A stretch of 64,000 bases of DNA from assembly GCA_013350335.1 (NCBI GenBank), contig CM023539.1:15748302-15812301 (forward strand). The letters run 5' to 3'. This DNA is from Chimonanthus salicifolius (Eukaryota > Streptophyta > Magnoliopsida > Laurales > Calycanthaceae). The notes under the pieces were generated by a model that saw only the letters and a list, made by a program, of their open reading frames with translations, did not search any database and was not told the origin of the DNA. The position numbers were made by a program, and so were the translations under genes. Shown piece by piece: positions 22,243 through 34,339 of the stretch; the stretch's first letter is position 1; each line of letters opens with the position of its first letter.

Positions 22243-24572
22243 TTATTGGCACAGTTGTTCATATTTCTCGAAGGACTTGAGAAACCGGAGAGCCAAATCC
22301 TTGGCCTTTTCTGGCGGCGGTGTGGACTGGGATATTAGTTCAAATTCAGCTTTCCATTCAGCGATGCATTTCTTGTTGCTCCCAGGAACAGGTGAAAATG
22401 AAAAGGTGACCTTATAAGGATCATACATGTTCCGCAGCTCCCCTCCGATCACCTGATATGTCACCGATCGTCCTATTTCCACCTTTTCTATCTTTTCCGT
22501 CGATTCTTTTACGTAACCACACACAGCTAGACCCATCCAGGATCCATATCCATCAGTAACATCCATAGACATCTTATATGACACAACTGGAGATTCACTG
22601 ATAAGTGTTCAAAGTAAAAACTAATTCCAAATGTGGTTAGGAATGTCCTATGCACTTCATTTCTTCTGTGCTAAATGATCCAATTCATTCATTTGTTCAC
22701 ATGGTTGCCTCGTGCATTTTGTGTGCCTCCCACCCTCTTTGGAGGCTATGTGAAGGTTCAGTTGGAAAAGTATGTATCTAAACATGCAGTCCATCAACAA
22801 TTAATTTTAATTTTAAAAAATTTGAATGATTCAGTCAAATACTTTTCGACAAACACATTGCATTACGTATATGGACTAAAAGTGTGTGTCTTATCTGATA
22901 AAGCCTTCGAAGTATATGAAAGATCCACAACTAGATAAAATTGTAGAGAGTGATCCCTTGGAGTTAGAACATATATCAAATACAAGATCCCTGCTTTTTG
23001 AGACGGATTTTTGACTCGTCCAACGCCTCCCGTCAGAAGTATATATGTTTTCCACGCTCACATTTTAACATCGACACTTTCCATTAGTGTCACAATCAGC
23101 CAAGCTCGAGACCACAGAAAAATAAAAAGTTAGACTAAGTGTATCCACATCTCTGTTACGACCTATTCATAAATGATCTATCCAGCGCAGCAAAATTCTG
23201 AGCCCATTGAATGTGCTAAGCTCGGTCCATTCCCCTTACAAATTTCTGCCAACACCTAAACTATTATCTGAAAAATTTCAGTTTGGATATCCGCCGAAAT
23301 ATGTATATTTCAAAAACTTTAGTTCATATTAAAAAAGTTCAGTCAAACTTTTTAATTTTTGGATAATTTTTTTTATCCATGTTAGAACCAAAAAGTTTCT
23401 ATCGACTGAGATTTTTTTAACATGGGTATTCTCTTGAGACTAATTCACAAATATCCACTCACATTGCTTAAGTAGATGGGAGAGTAACCTCACAGGCATT
23501 GTCACAAATATCGTTCTTGGGATATTAACGGCGATTGGTAATATCGAGATATTTTCAAATTCTCAATTTTTTACCGAAAAAATCTCACAAAAATTAAAAT
23601 ATTTAAAAATAATAAAAATAGAATAAATAAAAATATTAATAAAATAAAAATGGTAATAAGGAATTTACTAGAAATTTACCGACAAATTATCGGGATATTA
23701 TCGCAATATTACTGTTTATCACATTTTTAACACGATTTTATCGAGAATTTATCGCCATGTCGATAAAAACATGTTTTTAATGCGGTAATAGTATTTTGCC
23801 GATAAAAATGTGATAAATTTGAAAATACCGTCGATATTTGTGACAATGCTCACAGGGGTCTAGGAGGGGTTTAACATAAATTGAATTCAAGACTTTGCTT
23901 CATTAAAAATATAATCGAACTCAAAACCCCACTTTATAAGATGGAGTCTTGATCCCAACCTCCTCAGGCCCCTCATGTTTACAATTCATCCTCTCTCGAT
24001 CTCTAGCAATTGACTAATCAACTTGCCCAAGAAAAGAGGGGAAAAATCCCCTCAGCCATGAAAGACCCAGAAACCATGAGTCTAAACACTGACTATGGAA
24101 TCCAAATTCCTTGCTGTCTTGGCAACACTCGTCTTCGATTTAACATGTCATCAAAGTTTGTCAAATAACTTGTGCTTGTTTGATATATTTAATATTAAGC
24201 TATAAAAATGAATGACTTGATTTGAAAATAGAACTTTTTAAATTAAAATAAGAATCTTTGAAATCGAGTTCTGGAATTAATGAACAGTGCATGCCCATCT
24301 ACATCTATATATACGCATCCATAATCTTAGGAATTTCTAAAAAATTCCAAAAAAAAAAAAATGAAACTGAAAATATTGAAAAAAGAAAAAATTGGATTAC
24401 CAGGGCCTAACTTAAAGAGCCTTAAGCTTCCAGGGCTTCCATCTCCTTGAAGGTATTGGGCAGCGGCAAGCATCTCAGGATTTATTTTGCTTATGATATC
24501 ATTATTTCTGTACATCTCCCATGCCTTCTCTGCAGGAATGTTAAGGACAACTTCTCCCTTCATACTCCTCAT
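22243..24572 (-). CDS. Bet v 1 / MLP-like protein, two exons
   Basis: This gene encodes a small cytosolic START-like protein of the Bet v 1 superfamily (major latex protein-like branch), whose members bind hydrophobic ligands. Ligand and function cannot be told from sequence. Exon 1 is 24572-24401 (57 codons plus one base), and exon 2 is 22526-22243. The donor G^GTAATCC and acceptor CTAG^CTGTG join in phase 1, restoring the family word KLGPA-x3-YVKESTEKIE. The product is 151 residues, or 148 from the second Met (MKGEVVLNIPAEKAWEMY), which is the usual start. Visible landmarks are NPEML, GDGSPGSLRLFKLGP, ESTEKIEKVE, YKVTFSF and the C-terminal helix AKDLALRFLKSFEKYE. No stops or frameshifts occur. 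The 1874-bp intron carries a MITE and a SINE fragment. A TATA-like AATATAAG lies at 24604-24597. Confidence 0.88.
23497..23848. mobile_element. hAT-type MITE in the Bet v 1-like intron
   Basis: It is 352 bp long with perfect 17-bp terminal inverted repeats CATTGTCACAAATATCG / CGATATTTGTGACAATG. A perfect 8-bp TSD CTCACAGG flanks it (23489-23496 and 23849-23856). The interior is full of ATCG-containing inverted words (TTATCG/CGATAA). There is no coding sequence. The 8-bp TSD places it in the hAT superfamily. Confidence 0.95.
23872..23978 (-). mobile_element. tRNA-derived SINE fragment, copy 2
   Basis: On the minus strand, GGTTTTGAGTTCGATTAT (about 23911-23928) is box B-like, and the preceding GGGCCTGAGGAGGTTGGGATCAAGAC is box A-like. 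It resembles the copies at 21730, 24760 and 49815, and lies just beside the MITE in the intron. Confidence 0.55.
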
Positions 24573-24596
24573 TGCTCACTGCTCTCTGTTTCCTTG

Positions 24597-24604
24597 CTTA
24601 TATT
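24597..24604 (-). promoter_or_regulatory. TATA-like box of the Bet v 1-like gene
   Basis: The minus strand reads AATATAAG, 25-32 bp before the upstream ATG (24572) and about 34 bp before the second ATG (24563). If this is the TATA box, transcription would start near 24570 and the second, family-typical ATG would be used. Inference only. Confidence 0.35.
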
Positions 24605-24759
24605 CGGTGGATGTTTAAATGGACAAAACAAGGGAGGTGATATGCGAAATATTTATAATACCTCAAAGCCCCCTACCCAGTTTTAAAATTACAGTGAACT
24701 TCCTAAAAAATTAAATTATAACCGTCTCATATGTATTTAGACAAAGGACATTTTAACTC

Positions 24760-24905
24760 GACTAGTTCTTAAGGCATATGCAAGTCTCTCAATTCCACAC
24801 ACATTGGGTAAACAACTATAAAGAGTTACTTAGAGAAGGGTTGTTCATGAATCGAACTCAAGGTTTATTTTCATAAAAGGATCTTTTTGGCCAGATCAAT
24901 CCCCT
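24760..24905 (-). mobile_element. tRNA-derived SINE, copy 3
   Basis: On the minus strand, a GGGATTGATCTGGCC box A region (24904-24888) and CCTTGAGTTCGATTCATG box B (24862-24845) are present. It lies about 190-330 bp upstream of the Bet v 1-like start codon. Confidence 0.6.
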
Positions 24906-26130
24906 CTTAGATTTTGAAATATCCTATATTAATAGTATGAACTTTTCTATAAAAGCATTTACCTTTTGAATTTACTTGAAAAGAGTCTATATATTCTGTA
25001 ATTTTATAAAAGCTCTTATCTTTAATTAAAATTATAAAAGAAACCTTTTATCATATTCACTAGTGATTTATTGATGCTTTGTTTTAATATTTTATAGATG
25101 TATATTGTGACGCTCACTTTTATTTGAAGACTACTTTACAGAGATAATTGACTAAAAATACCTTTTATGAATTAACAATTTGTGAAAAGTTAATTAGATT
25201 AGTCAATGATAGAGTAAGATTCTAATGCTAAAAAATAACACACTGAGGAACTTTAGTTACAACCCAACAGTGACTGTTACTTTAGACTCTAGTCAAGTCA
25301 ATTGAAAGTATGTCAAGTGTATGATATATCATGGATTCATGAGTGTGAAAAATGGGTGCAAAAGACCCCATCAACTCCATGATATAAATCACAAGATCTC
25401 AATTACTGCTTTTGAAGTTTAAATAGCTTTCCTCGTTGTATTTGGATGAAGGATAAATTTTAAAAGGGTTACTTTTCATCATAAGTTACTCTGGATATTA
25501 ATACCTTATGGAAAGAGTTTTCAAAAGTGGAAGGAGAAGAGATAAAAAGTTAATTAGTTACTTTTACCTCTTAATTATTAAATAAAGATATTGGGGGTTA
25601 CTTTCCGTTATCCCTATCTAAACGCAACCCATATATAAGTTGATCTTTGATCAACATAGTCAAACCTCTTTCAAAATTTAATCAAATTTAAGAACTTTTT
25701 AAAATTATAAAAAATATAGAAGCTTCTTTCAAATAAATTTAATAATAGAGGTCTTTTTAAAAAATCTTTAATAATATAATAAATAGATAATGAATTATAA
25801 ATTGAAACACCATTTATGTGAAAAGTTGTAAACCCCTATCGAGGTCTGATTGTTTAAAAGAATTGGATGTGACATAGACTTGCCAAGGTCTTGAATTTCA
25901 TTTAAGTGACTGAGACAATGGTATTTTTATTAACACCTGGCATCATGTCTCTGTAAATTTATAATTTCTCATTTTGTCCAACAATTTTAAATTGATCTTT
26001 CAATATATTAAAATAAAATGGGCATAAATGAAAAGTTTCTCAATTTATTATGAGATAGTGCTAGCTATTGGTAAAAATGTCAGTGCCTAAATTAATTTCA
26101 TCTTGTTTATGAAATTTCATTACTAGAGTA
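24906..26130. other. AT-rich intergenic stretch
   Basis: No gene, bounded repeat or motif was recognised. Confidence 0.4.
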
Positions 26131-26131
26131 A

Positions 26132-27623
26132 TGCACGACCTAGAGGGAAGTGAATAGGCCGGTTTTCAATTTTAATTCCCTTTTAAAATTTCTTAACCGA
26201 ATTTTAATTTAAGTGTATGAATTATTCAATGAGATCCTTTCACTGTAAAATGGACAACTGTTTAATAAAACTGACCGATCAATATAAGTGTGTGTATGTG
26301 AAACAGTATTCAATCCTGGCAATCAATTCAAAGCATCAGCCACATACAAACACAGATATTTTATAGTGGTTCGGTTTCAACAAACATACGTCCACTGTTA
26401 GACTTCCCAGCTCTAGGGTCGTCCCAAATATACTATGTATGGGTCTCACACCTAAATAGTACAACCTAGTTTTCTATAGACGTTCAACCCAATCGGTCTA
26501 ATCCTCTACACCTATTTTTTAGAGTGGTTCAAACATGCTGTTCTAATCTACTTTACAATGTTCGAAATAAAAGGAAGAAGAAATACTTTCCTTCAGCCTT
26601 ATCCGTTTTCCTTTAAGTGCTTTCTTCTTTTCTTGATCTGTGTACTCCTTTCCATCAGATTAGCTCCATCAAAGTGATTATCGGCACAGCAGTATAAGAC
26701 TTAGATATTTCTGGTTTTAAGGTCCTATGTGAACACCTTAAGCTTCATCAGAGCTGGGGTATTGATTACCCAAACATCTATGAAAGAAGATGATGAAGAA
26801 GGTATAAAGAGAGGAGGCTAATTGCTCTGGTCACACTGTTATATTTTTCCAAATTGTTCTCTGTGTGAATCGGTAGTCATTTCATTCAACTTCCAGTTAT
26901 TTATAAGATTGTCTGTATTTTTGTAACCAGTCATGCCCACGAGGCCTCGAGGATTCCAATGAGGCCTCGTGGCAGTAAACATGGAAAGACAATTCAAAAA
27001 TGCATAAGTTATTCTGTCTTTGAAACAGATAATATCCAGCCAACTAAGATGTCACCGTGCATGATTGACAGTTAATTTATCTCAGTCATCAATTAAGGAT
27101 GAGATTGATGATTGTAAATCATCATAAATCTCATGGAGGAGCCTTTCCATTTATATCAAAAACAGCTAGCTCCCAACGGTTATGTATTCAAAAACATGTG
27201 AGGTGGCAGTTAACATTTCAACATATGGATATATCTTATTACCATAATAAACTCTCCATGTAAGGAATACAAATTTAATTTCCTAAATCTGTAAAAGACT
27301 CAATCAGCAAGACACCAAGTCAGCTGAGTTATAGTTGTCCACATTATAACTCAGTACAAGACTGGCTGCGAGGCCTCGACAGACTGCACGAGGCCTCGAG
27401 GCTGAAAGTCACTTATTATCTTATTTTCCAGTTTATAACCATTTGACTTCTAAGGTATTTGACTTAGCCTAAGGTCTCCTATGGTTCACTTACCTGTGTG
27501 TCAATAACGTATTCGGTGTAAATTCTTCAATTACATAGTAGATTTTCACATACATCCAAGGCAAGTCCAACTGAGTCACGTAATTGACAATAAGGATGAC
27601 TCGGACGAACCGGGGCACTTACA
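26132..27623 (-). repeat. Probable Copia-type solo LTR with GAGGCCTCG words
   Basis: On the minus strand it would run from TGTAAGTGCCCCGG (27623) to CCTATTCACTTCCCTCTAGGTCGTGCA (26132). The CCTATTCA...CCCTCTAGG phrase and the CCACTATAAAA word near 26362 are typical of long Copia LTRs. The palindromic core CGAGGCCTCG recurs at 26940-26975 and 27367-27405. The flanking 5-mers do not match, and no pol sequence adjoins, so boundaries and solo status are uncertain. Confidence 0.55.
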
Positions 27624-27867
27624 ATTTATATAATTCTTTGTTAGCATCTTGATGTGTTTTCTTTCAATCATTCATATACCAACTGTCGACAGTTATACTT
27701 TTCGATTAAGGAAATAGGTCTCAATAAATACTTTACACTTAGAGAACTACGTTTTAAAAAATAAGTATTTTAGTAGAAAATTTATAAAATTACTACATTG
27801 TTTCATTTAATTCATTCAACAATAGATGTAACAGCTTCACAAAATCTTAAAAAATATTCACAATATT

Positions 27868-28015
27868 TACATAGGTATATTTCAACTGGTTGCCTCCCGC
27901 CTCAAGAGGTGGGAGGTTGCGGGTTCAAACTCCATGTCTTAACCTTGGTGATAGTCCTGAGTTTAAAAGTTGGGTATCTCACAGTTTCCCACACATAAAT
28001 TCAAAAAGAAAAATC
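27868..28015 (+). mobile_element. SINE-like sequence, plus strand
   Basis: GTTGCCTCCCGCC...AAGAGGTGGGAGGTTGCGGGTTCAAACTCC resembles a tRNA-type promoter (box B GGTTCAAACTCC at 27921-27932). The tail CCTGAGTTTAAAAGTTGGGTATCTCACAG is followed by A-rich sequence. It differs in sequence and strand from the other SINE copies. Confidence 0.5.
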
Positions 28016-29085
28016 TTAAAAATTATGTATTATTATAATATAGATATCTAAGATAAATGCTTTAGAATTTTAAAAGTAAACTCTCAAATGACATTTTTTG
28101 CTGTCATTTTTATCATTACAGTGACACTACAAAATCAAACTTAAAAGATTATGATAATGTTGAAAGGTCTTCATAAATTACATCTTAACAACTAAGTTTC
28201 AATATCTATTTATTGAATCACACAGTTGGAGGGGAAAATGTTTGCACCCCGAAAAAATGAAAATGGTGTGGGGTGAATCTTATGGCGTTCAATTTTAACT
28301 AAAATGATTTAATAGTGCACTCAAGTTATTCAACTTTGATTATGACTTTTTTTCATTAATAATAAATAAAATGAATTAGAACAAATCAGCTAAAAATTCT
28401 TAAACTATAAGATGAATAATAGTCACCTAACTTTGTTCTCATAATTTTTAAATAATCGTCGAGAGATTTCAATACTTCAATTCGGTAATAAGAACCTCTG
28501 GCACATTAGATAAGCTGAACTCAGTTTATATTTTAAAATTTTCTAAGTTAAATTTTATGAGAATCAGATAAAATAATTTGTCAAAATAAAATATAAAAAA
28601 TAATTTATTGATAAGGTAAATAGTTTAGATGGTAATAATGAATCGAGACAGTCCAATTTTATTATAAAAGTATAAATATTGAAAGGTGTTTTTTGCGAAG
28701 TCTGATTTCTATGATTTGTCAAGTGCCACACAAAAATTTGCATGAATTGCAAAACCCTTTCAATCATTATAATATGAAAACGATAGATATGATTCCTCCA
28801 AGCGACAGGAACACAGAGCACGCAAAGTAAGATATGGCATTGGAATCAAATTCGAGGCCTGAGGTCCTGGTTCACATGACTTTATAAAACATTCAAGGTA
28901 GATAGATAAATAAATAAAGAGCTAATAGCATAGCTAACAATTGACATGTGGCATGTGCCATGTGCCATGTGCCAACACTAACGGTCTCAATTTTAATATG
29001 TTAATTGTTATAGTATATTATGTATTATTTAACATTTTATCTAATTAAAGTAATAGGTTTTAAGAATTAAATTTGTGTTAAATTA
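28016..29085. other. AT-rich stretch with a CATGTGC short repeat
   Basis: Nothing coding is recognised. A 7-bp tandem, CATGTGGCATGTGCCATGTGCCATGTGCC, occurs near 28944-28973. Confidence 0.45.
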
Positions 29086-29087
29086 GA

Positions 29088-29395
29088 ATCGGAGTATTGT
29101 GGAGCATGTAGTGGGAACATAATAAAAGGTTGTTTAAAGGTATTGTGGAATCTAGTGCTGCCGTTGCAAGATGTAGTTTCACCAAGTGTGCATCATGGGT
29201 TGCTTCTCTTCAGAAATTTAGGAATATCTCTATGTCAGATATTTTACGTGCCTTAAAAGAATGTGTGGATCTCTTGATCTAAAGGTGGTCTTTTGCGAGT
29301 TATTCGCTACTTGTTGTAGTTAGTTTACGTTTTCTCTATTTGCAAATTTTGTGCTCTTTCTCTATTAATATATAAACCGTTTCAAAGAAAATAAT
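29088..29395 (+). mobile_element. 3' end of a 5'-truncated LINE
   Basis: The plus-strand translation gives WEHNKRLFKGIVESSA, then FTKCASWVASLQKFRN and DILRALKECVDLL. This resembles the C-terminal part of plant L1-type LINE ORF2 (WxERNxRIF word). It is followed by a short T-rich 3' region, TCTCTATTAATATATAAACCGTTTCAAAG. One stop interrupts the front. 5' truncation is normal for LINE copies. No target duplication was identified. Confidence 0.55.
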
Positions 29396-30488
29396 TAGAA
29401 CTGGGATACAATTGATAGAGATAGGTGAATATGAGGGAGAATTGGATCTATTAAGTCTAGTGTACGTCCTATAAATCAAAGTATTTATGGAAGTCTCATA
29501 AAACTATTTTTAGAGGATTATTAGTCTCACATTTCATAAAATATTCTCATATAAGAATTTCATGGATGCATGCATATATTGCTTTTAAAAAAAATTGATT
29601 GAAGAACTCTAATTGTAGATTTTAACTTAATAAAATTTCACACGTATCTCTAGCCATAGTATTCAATTTGATAGATTGCACCTTGTCTACTATTGGTTTT
29701 TGATACTTCAAAAGTATGGTTAGTATCGTTGAATTAAGTTTACTCTTATAAGCACTATATAGATAGTTTAAATCTATCCTGCAGGCCAAGTTATGAGATT
29801 TAGATTCGAGATTTTACGTCGAATTAAAGATTTCAATGAAGAAATTCAGTGCTCTCAGACTCACATATAGTCTGAACTCGAAAAACTGAGAGCTGCTCTC
29901 AAAGTTAAGTGTGGTCTAACTCGATGAACCTTTCAATGACTTAGTTTTAACATGGAATTTGTAAGTTAATTCACACAATAATAAACTAAAGAAATCAATG
30001 GGATAGAAAAAACTCACTAATATGGAGAGAGCAAAATCTTTGGATAAATTCAATATAATGAAAAGTTTGTCTTACCTCTCTCGGCTAATTGTGTATTTTT
30101 GGGCGTTATTATGAAAAAAAAACTACTAAGGAAAATTGAAATACTAATAGAATACTGGGACAGGTGGTTCTTCTTTCTTCCAATCTAGAGACACGGAAGG
30201 GTCGATTTTCTCAATCTGCTACGTGAGTTGTTTTGAATCAGCCAACTCATCTCTCTTTCCCATCTTATTATTCCATTATTTGTTTTGCTGCAAACATGCA
30301 GCACCGATGGGGTCGGGTCCCACCTTCTAATCTCTTCCCTTCCTCCTACCGTCTAGCAGAGAGATTTTCTCTCAAAATCTTCACACGATTTGCAGTTGGC
30401 ACCTTCCTTCTCAATCTCGTCTTCTGCTAGATTTTCGATCTAAAAACACGGCTTCCTCTTCTTTCTATTTCTCTGTATCTGTTGTATA
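29396..30488. other. Stretch between LINE remnant and Copia element
   Basis: No confirmed gene. From 30150 to 30480 the sequence is less AT-rich and pyrimidine-rich on the plus strand, like a leader or promoter region, with a 65-codon ORF (30233-30430) of no known family. The Copia element inserted into it at GTATA. Confidence 0.35.
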
Positions 30489-30700
30489 TGTTGAATAAGA
30501 AAAGACAGGTCGAGTGGGAGTGTCTCCTAGTTCAAATAGGACTCTTTCTGTCCTTATATATACACAACAGTTATAATTTGTAAGCAGTGAAAAAATAATA
30601 AGAAATACTCTTATTTTTCCGTGGTTTTTTCCATTTTGGGTTTTACACATAAACCCTTGTCTCCGTGTGTGATGAATTGGTGATAGATTGTTTTTCTACA
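30489..30700 (+). repeat. 5' LTR of the Copia element
   Basis: It is 212 bp long with TG...CA ends. An internal TATA-like TTATATATACACA lies at about 30556. It is directly followed by the initiator-tRNA primer-binding site. Confidence 0.95.
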
Positions 30701-30713
30701 TGGTATCACTCGC
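30701..30713 (+). promoter_or_regulatory. Primer-binding site (initiator tRNA-Met type)
   Basis: TGGTATCACTCGC follows the 5' LTR without a gap. TGGTATCA is the standard complement of the initiator tRNA-Met 3' end in plant LTR elements. Confidence 0.85.
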
Positions 30714-31722
30714 AAGTGAAACTCGATCTTGGGTTTCTACTCAGCACCATCTTTTCCTTCTTTGTTTTCAAAAGGGTTGCTCTTGCTGCTCTGCTCCAAT
30801 AGCAACCGTCGGATTTTTCTTGCATCTGACCAGATCTGTGTCTTGCAACCTGCATCCAGATCCTGCCCACTGACTGACGGGGTACAGATCCGGCCGATTT
30901 GCTATGGGCTTTCAGACCTCTGTGTCTCATTCTTCTGTTCGTGCAGCCGATCCCATCCGGGATCTCAGATTTGTGGATCGTTGTTCGGAGGCTCCACACC
31001 GCTGCTGCTCAGCCGCAAATCAAAGGAGAACAGTTGCTTGGTTCAACGGTGGCGTCTCTGCTCCAGCACCCTTGGTTGTCGCCATTTCTGCATCGATCTG
31101 GGTTTCAAATCTCGTTTGTGGTTTGCGTTGGTCTGTGCATCTGCCTTCATTGCAGTCCTTATTGCGACTCTATTCTTCTACAAGCGCAGCGCAAGACCTC
31201 AGTCTGATTAGTTCGTCGTTTTCGATTTGTGCCATCTTTTCGGCTCGATTTCTCACCCAGATCCGGTTTTCTTCTCTAGCACTCCGACGTTTTTCCTCTC
31301 CCATATCTGTCGCCCTTCTGTCGAATCTCCTTCAGTGGCTATACACTCAGGCAGCCTCTCAGACTTCCATTCATGCCTAGATCTGCGACAACTCTTCTTC
31401 GCCTCGCTACCGATTCTTCTCAGATCTTAGCTGGTCATTAGAGTCGCTCGTGTCCAGATCTGGCCGGTTCCATGCTTCCCTGACGGTTCTTCTTCACATC
31501 CGCTGTTACGCCTCTTCTGCAGCGTCATCCTCCGACCAGTCCTCTGCTGCTGTTTTGTTCAGATCACAAGGGCCATTACATCTTTTTGCTGTAGCTGTCC
31601 TCTACCTGTTTCTAGTTGCTCTCGACAGGGGCACAACCAGCTCACGAGGAGACAAAGTTAAAAAAAAAAATTTGTTGTGACAACCTTCTACTTATCTCTT
31701 TCTTCACATCGGTATAGATTCC
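30714..31722 (+). other. Long, GC-richer leader of the Copia element
   Basis: About 1 kb lies between the primer-binding site and gag. It is clearly richer in G+C than the rest of the window and contains several overlapping plus-strand ORFs (for example 30729-31211 and 30904-31380). None shows a known domain, and all end before gag. Long leaders occur in some Copia elements, and capture of foreign sequence is another possibility. Confidence 0.6.
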
Positions 31723-32410
31723 ATGGGAGAGTCCGATTGCAATCCAAGTTTGAAGTTATCATCCATTCTGTTGACTGAACATAACTATGTTCTCTGGTCT
31801 CAAGCGGTTACCTTGTCGCTTACCAGCAAGAAAAAACTGGGTTTTATTAATGGCAAGACCGTCTGCCCTCAAATTGCTTCTGCATCCAAAACTCCAGATA
31901 CAACTATAGCTGGTTCTTCCGAAACCGCCTATGATGACTGGCTTTCGAGTGATCAGCTTGTCCGTTGTTGGTTTTTTAATTCTATGACACCCCATATTGC
32001 TGGCCTTTTTACCTTCTCCACCTCAGCAAAGGTATTATGGGACTCTATTGTAGGCATGTTTGGAAATATAAATAATATTGCTCGTGTATTTCAGATTAAA
32101 AATAAAATTGCCACTGCACTACAAGGAGAAAGGAAATTTTGTGACCTTGTTGGACATATGAAGAGGCTATAGGATGAATTAAATATGTATCGACCACATA
32201 CTACTGATGCACAGACCCTCTTGCAATGAGCCGAAGAAGATAAAGTTTTTTCCTTACTTAGTGCTTTGCGGCCCGAATATGAACATCTATGGAGCACTGT
32301 TCTTATGACTGATCTGTTTCCTTCTCTGATCAATGTATGTGCTCTCATTCAACGTGATGAAACTCGAAAAAAAACTATGCATTCTGCTCTTCAGCATTCC
32401 TATGGTAAGT
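31723..32410 (+). pseudogene. Copia gag, broken
   Basis: The ORF from 31723 encodes the typical plant Copia gag start (NYVLWSQAV..., UBN2/DUF4219 type), with the later words WDSIVGMFG and ARVFQIKNKI. It is stopped by TAG at 32170-32172 and continues in the same frame with LLSALRPEYEHLW and ALIQRDETRKK, with a further TGA at 32227. A frame change occurs at the A-run near 32410. Remains of the zinc knuckle region lie at 32490-32580. Confidence 0.88.
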
Positions 32411-32637
32411 AAAAAAAAAAACCATAGATACACCTCTGAGATTGAGAAGACAAAAGTTCTTGTTCGCAATAAAGGACGACGAGACACTTCTCGTTGTGAA
32501 CACTTGGCAGAACTGGGCACTCCAAGGATCGTTGTTTATCTTTATATCCTGATCTCAAGCCTAAATTTGGTCCAAAAAAAAGAGACCAGGCAGCTATCGC
32601 CGCAACTTCAACCACTCTAGATCAGTTGAGTTAGATT

Positions 32638-33885
32638 TTGCAAGATCTTCATAAGTCTATGCCTCCTCTAAGTCCGCATACTTCGTCTCAAATCGCAGGT
32701 ACTATTCATGCTTTTCTTACTTCACACTCTGATGGCCATTCTTGGATTATTGATTCTGGAGCCATTGACCATATGGCTAATTCTCCTTCTTCACTGTTTG
32801 ATTTTTCCAAACAGTCAAGTAAACATGATGTTTCCCTAGCCAATGGAACCATGGTTCATGTGGTAGGAAGTGGTAAAATAGATTTTTTTTCTGATAGTGT
32901 TCCGTCCATTGCTCTGGTTGTTCCTTCTTTTCCAACTCAACTCTTGTCTGTTGGAAAAATTACTAATTCATTGAACCGTGATGTTATTTTCTCTCCTAAC
33001 TCTGTTGTCTTTCGAGATCGAACGTCTAAGATGATGATTGGTGAAGGAACTTATAACAATGGGTTGTACATGCTTCAGTCCCCTAATAAAGCCTATCATA
33101 CCAAAGAGTTAGTAGAGAGTCGCATACTGCACCAATGGCTTGGCCATCCTTCCAGTCATATTTTATCATGTCTTTTTCCTTCTGTTTTTGTTCAGTCTAG
33201 TGTCTGTGATGTTTGTCAATGTTCTAAACAAACTCGATTACCTTTCATTTGTTCTATGTCTAAGTCCGTTGAATGTTTTGAACTGATCCATTCTGATTTA
33301 TGGAGTGCTCCAATTGCTTTTTATGATGGTTTTATATATTTTGTGTTGGTCATGGATGACTACACTCGTGTTACTTGGCTATACTTACTCAAATCCAAAT
33401 CTAATGTGTTATCTGCTTTCAAAGATTTCCACCATATGGTCATTAACCAATTTCATGACAAGATTAAAATTTTGTGCTCTGACAATGGCACTAAATACGT
33501 CAATGCCCCTTTCACTGAATATATTCATGACAAGGGCATCATTCATCAAACTAGCTGTGTGGATACCCCACAACAGAATGGCGTGGCAGAAAGGAAAAAC
33601 CGTCATATCTTAGAAACTACTCGAGCTCTTACGTTTCAAATGCATATTCTAAAGAAGTAGTGGTCGCATGGCATCCTCACTGCCATCTACCTGATTAATC
33701 GACTTCCTAGTCGCATTCTTCAGTTTAAATCACCATTGGAAGTATTGAAGAAAAGACGGCTTGACCTCTCTCACCTACGTGTCTTTGGTTGTGTCTACTA
33801 TGTAAATCGGCAAGCAATTCATAGTGATAAGTTGGAAGCAAGATATATCCGGTGTGTCTTCTTTGGCTATTCCTCGACATTGTTA
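32638..33885 (+). pseudogene. Copia protease and integrase region, broken
   Basis: The 340-codon open frame from 32638 holds the aspartic protease word WIIDSGAIDHM (DSGA replacing the more common DSGT or DTGA). It then has the GAG-pre-integrase zinc finger (H-x-WLGHP...CDVCQ, near 33130-33220) and the integrase core with Asp in HSDLW (33295), Asp in SDNGTKY (33481) and Glu in QQNGVAERKNR (33570-33600). A TAG at 33658 stops it. The same frame continues with TAIYLINRLPS and RVFGCVYY to about 33880, where the frame shifts. Confidence 0.92.
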
Positions 33886-34339
33886 TGACCCAATTGTCTG
33901 TAAGCTTATTGTAACCCGTGATGTCCACTTTGTTCAAAATGATCCTTATTTCCAAACACAAGGTGATTCTGGCAATCGGTCCCAGGGGAAGAACTTGTTT
34001 GATTTGGTACCTCTTCCCATGGTAACTGATGTTGTCCCTAGCAGCCGGCAACTTGAGATTATCGCTCCAGAAAGTCCAATGTCTGCAGCAACTAAAATTC
34101 TGGCATTTCCTACTGAGACTGTCACTCCAAAAAGTCCAATATCTGCAACAACTGACTCTCCGACACCTCGTCTTCCGTTGCGAAGATCGAGTAGAGAGAC
34201 GCTTCCTCCGAAAAGAATGTTTCACTTACCATGCAGTATCCTATCCAATGGAAGCTTGCCTGACTTATGATAATGTTACTCAATTTCATTTGGCCTTTCT
34301 GAGGGTCGTGTCTTGTGAACTAGAGCCATAGAATTTTTG

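Larger units (their letters stand above)
22527..24400 (-). other. Intron of the Bet v 1-like gene
   Basis: It runs from the GT at 24400-24399 to the AG at 22528-22527, with canonical borders. It holds a hAT MITE (23497-23848) and a SINE fragment (about 23872-23978). The rest is AT-rich. The position, near codon 57 in the KLGP word, matches the conserved single intron of many Bet v 1/PR-10 genes. Confidence 0.85.

Noticed and set aside
22243..22584. Single-exon reading of the Bet v 1-like C-terminus starting at 22584
   Set aside because: The first 19 codons are intron. The acceptor at 22527/22526 joins in phase with exon 1 and restores the conserved KLGPA word.
32287..32615. Opposite-strand ORFs within Copia gag
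   Set aside because: They are antisense shadows of the gag/zinc-knuckle region and have no domain.
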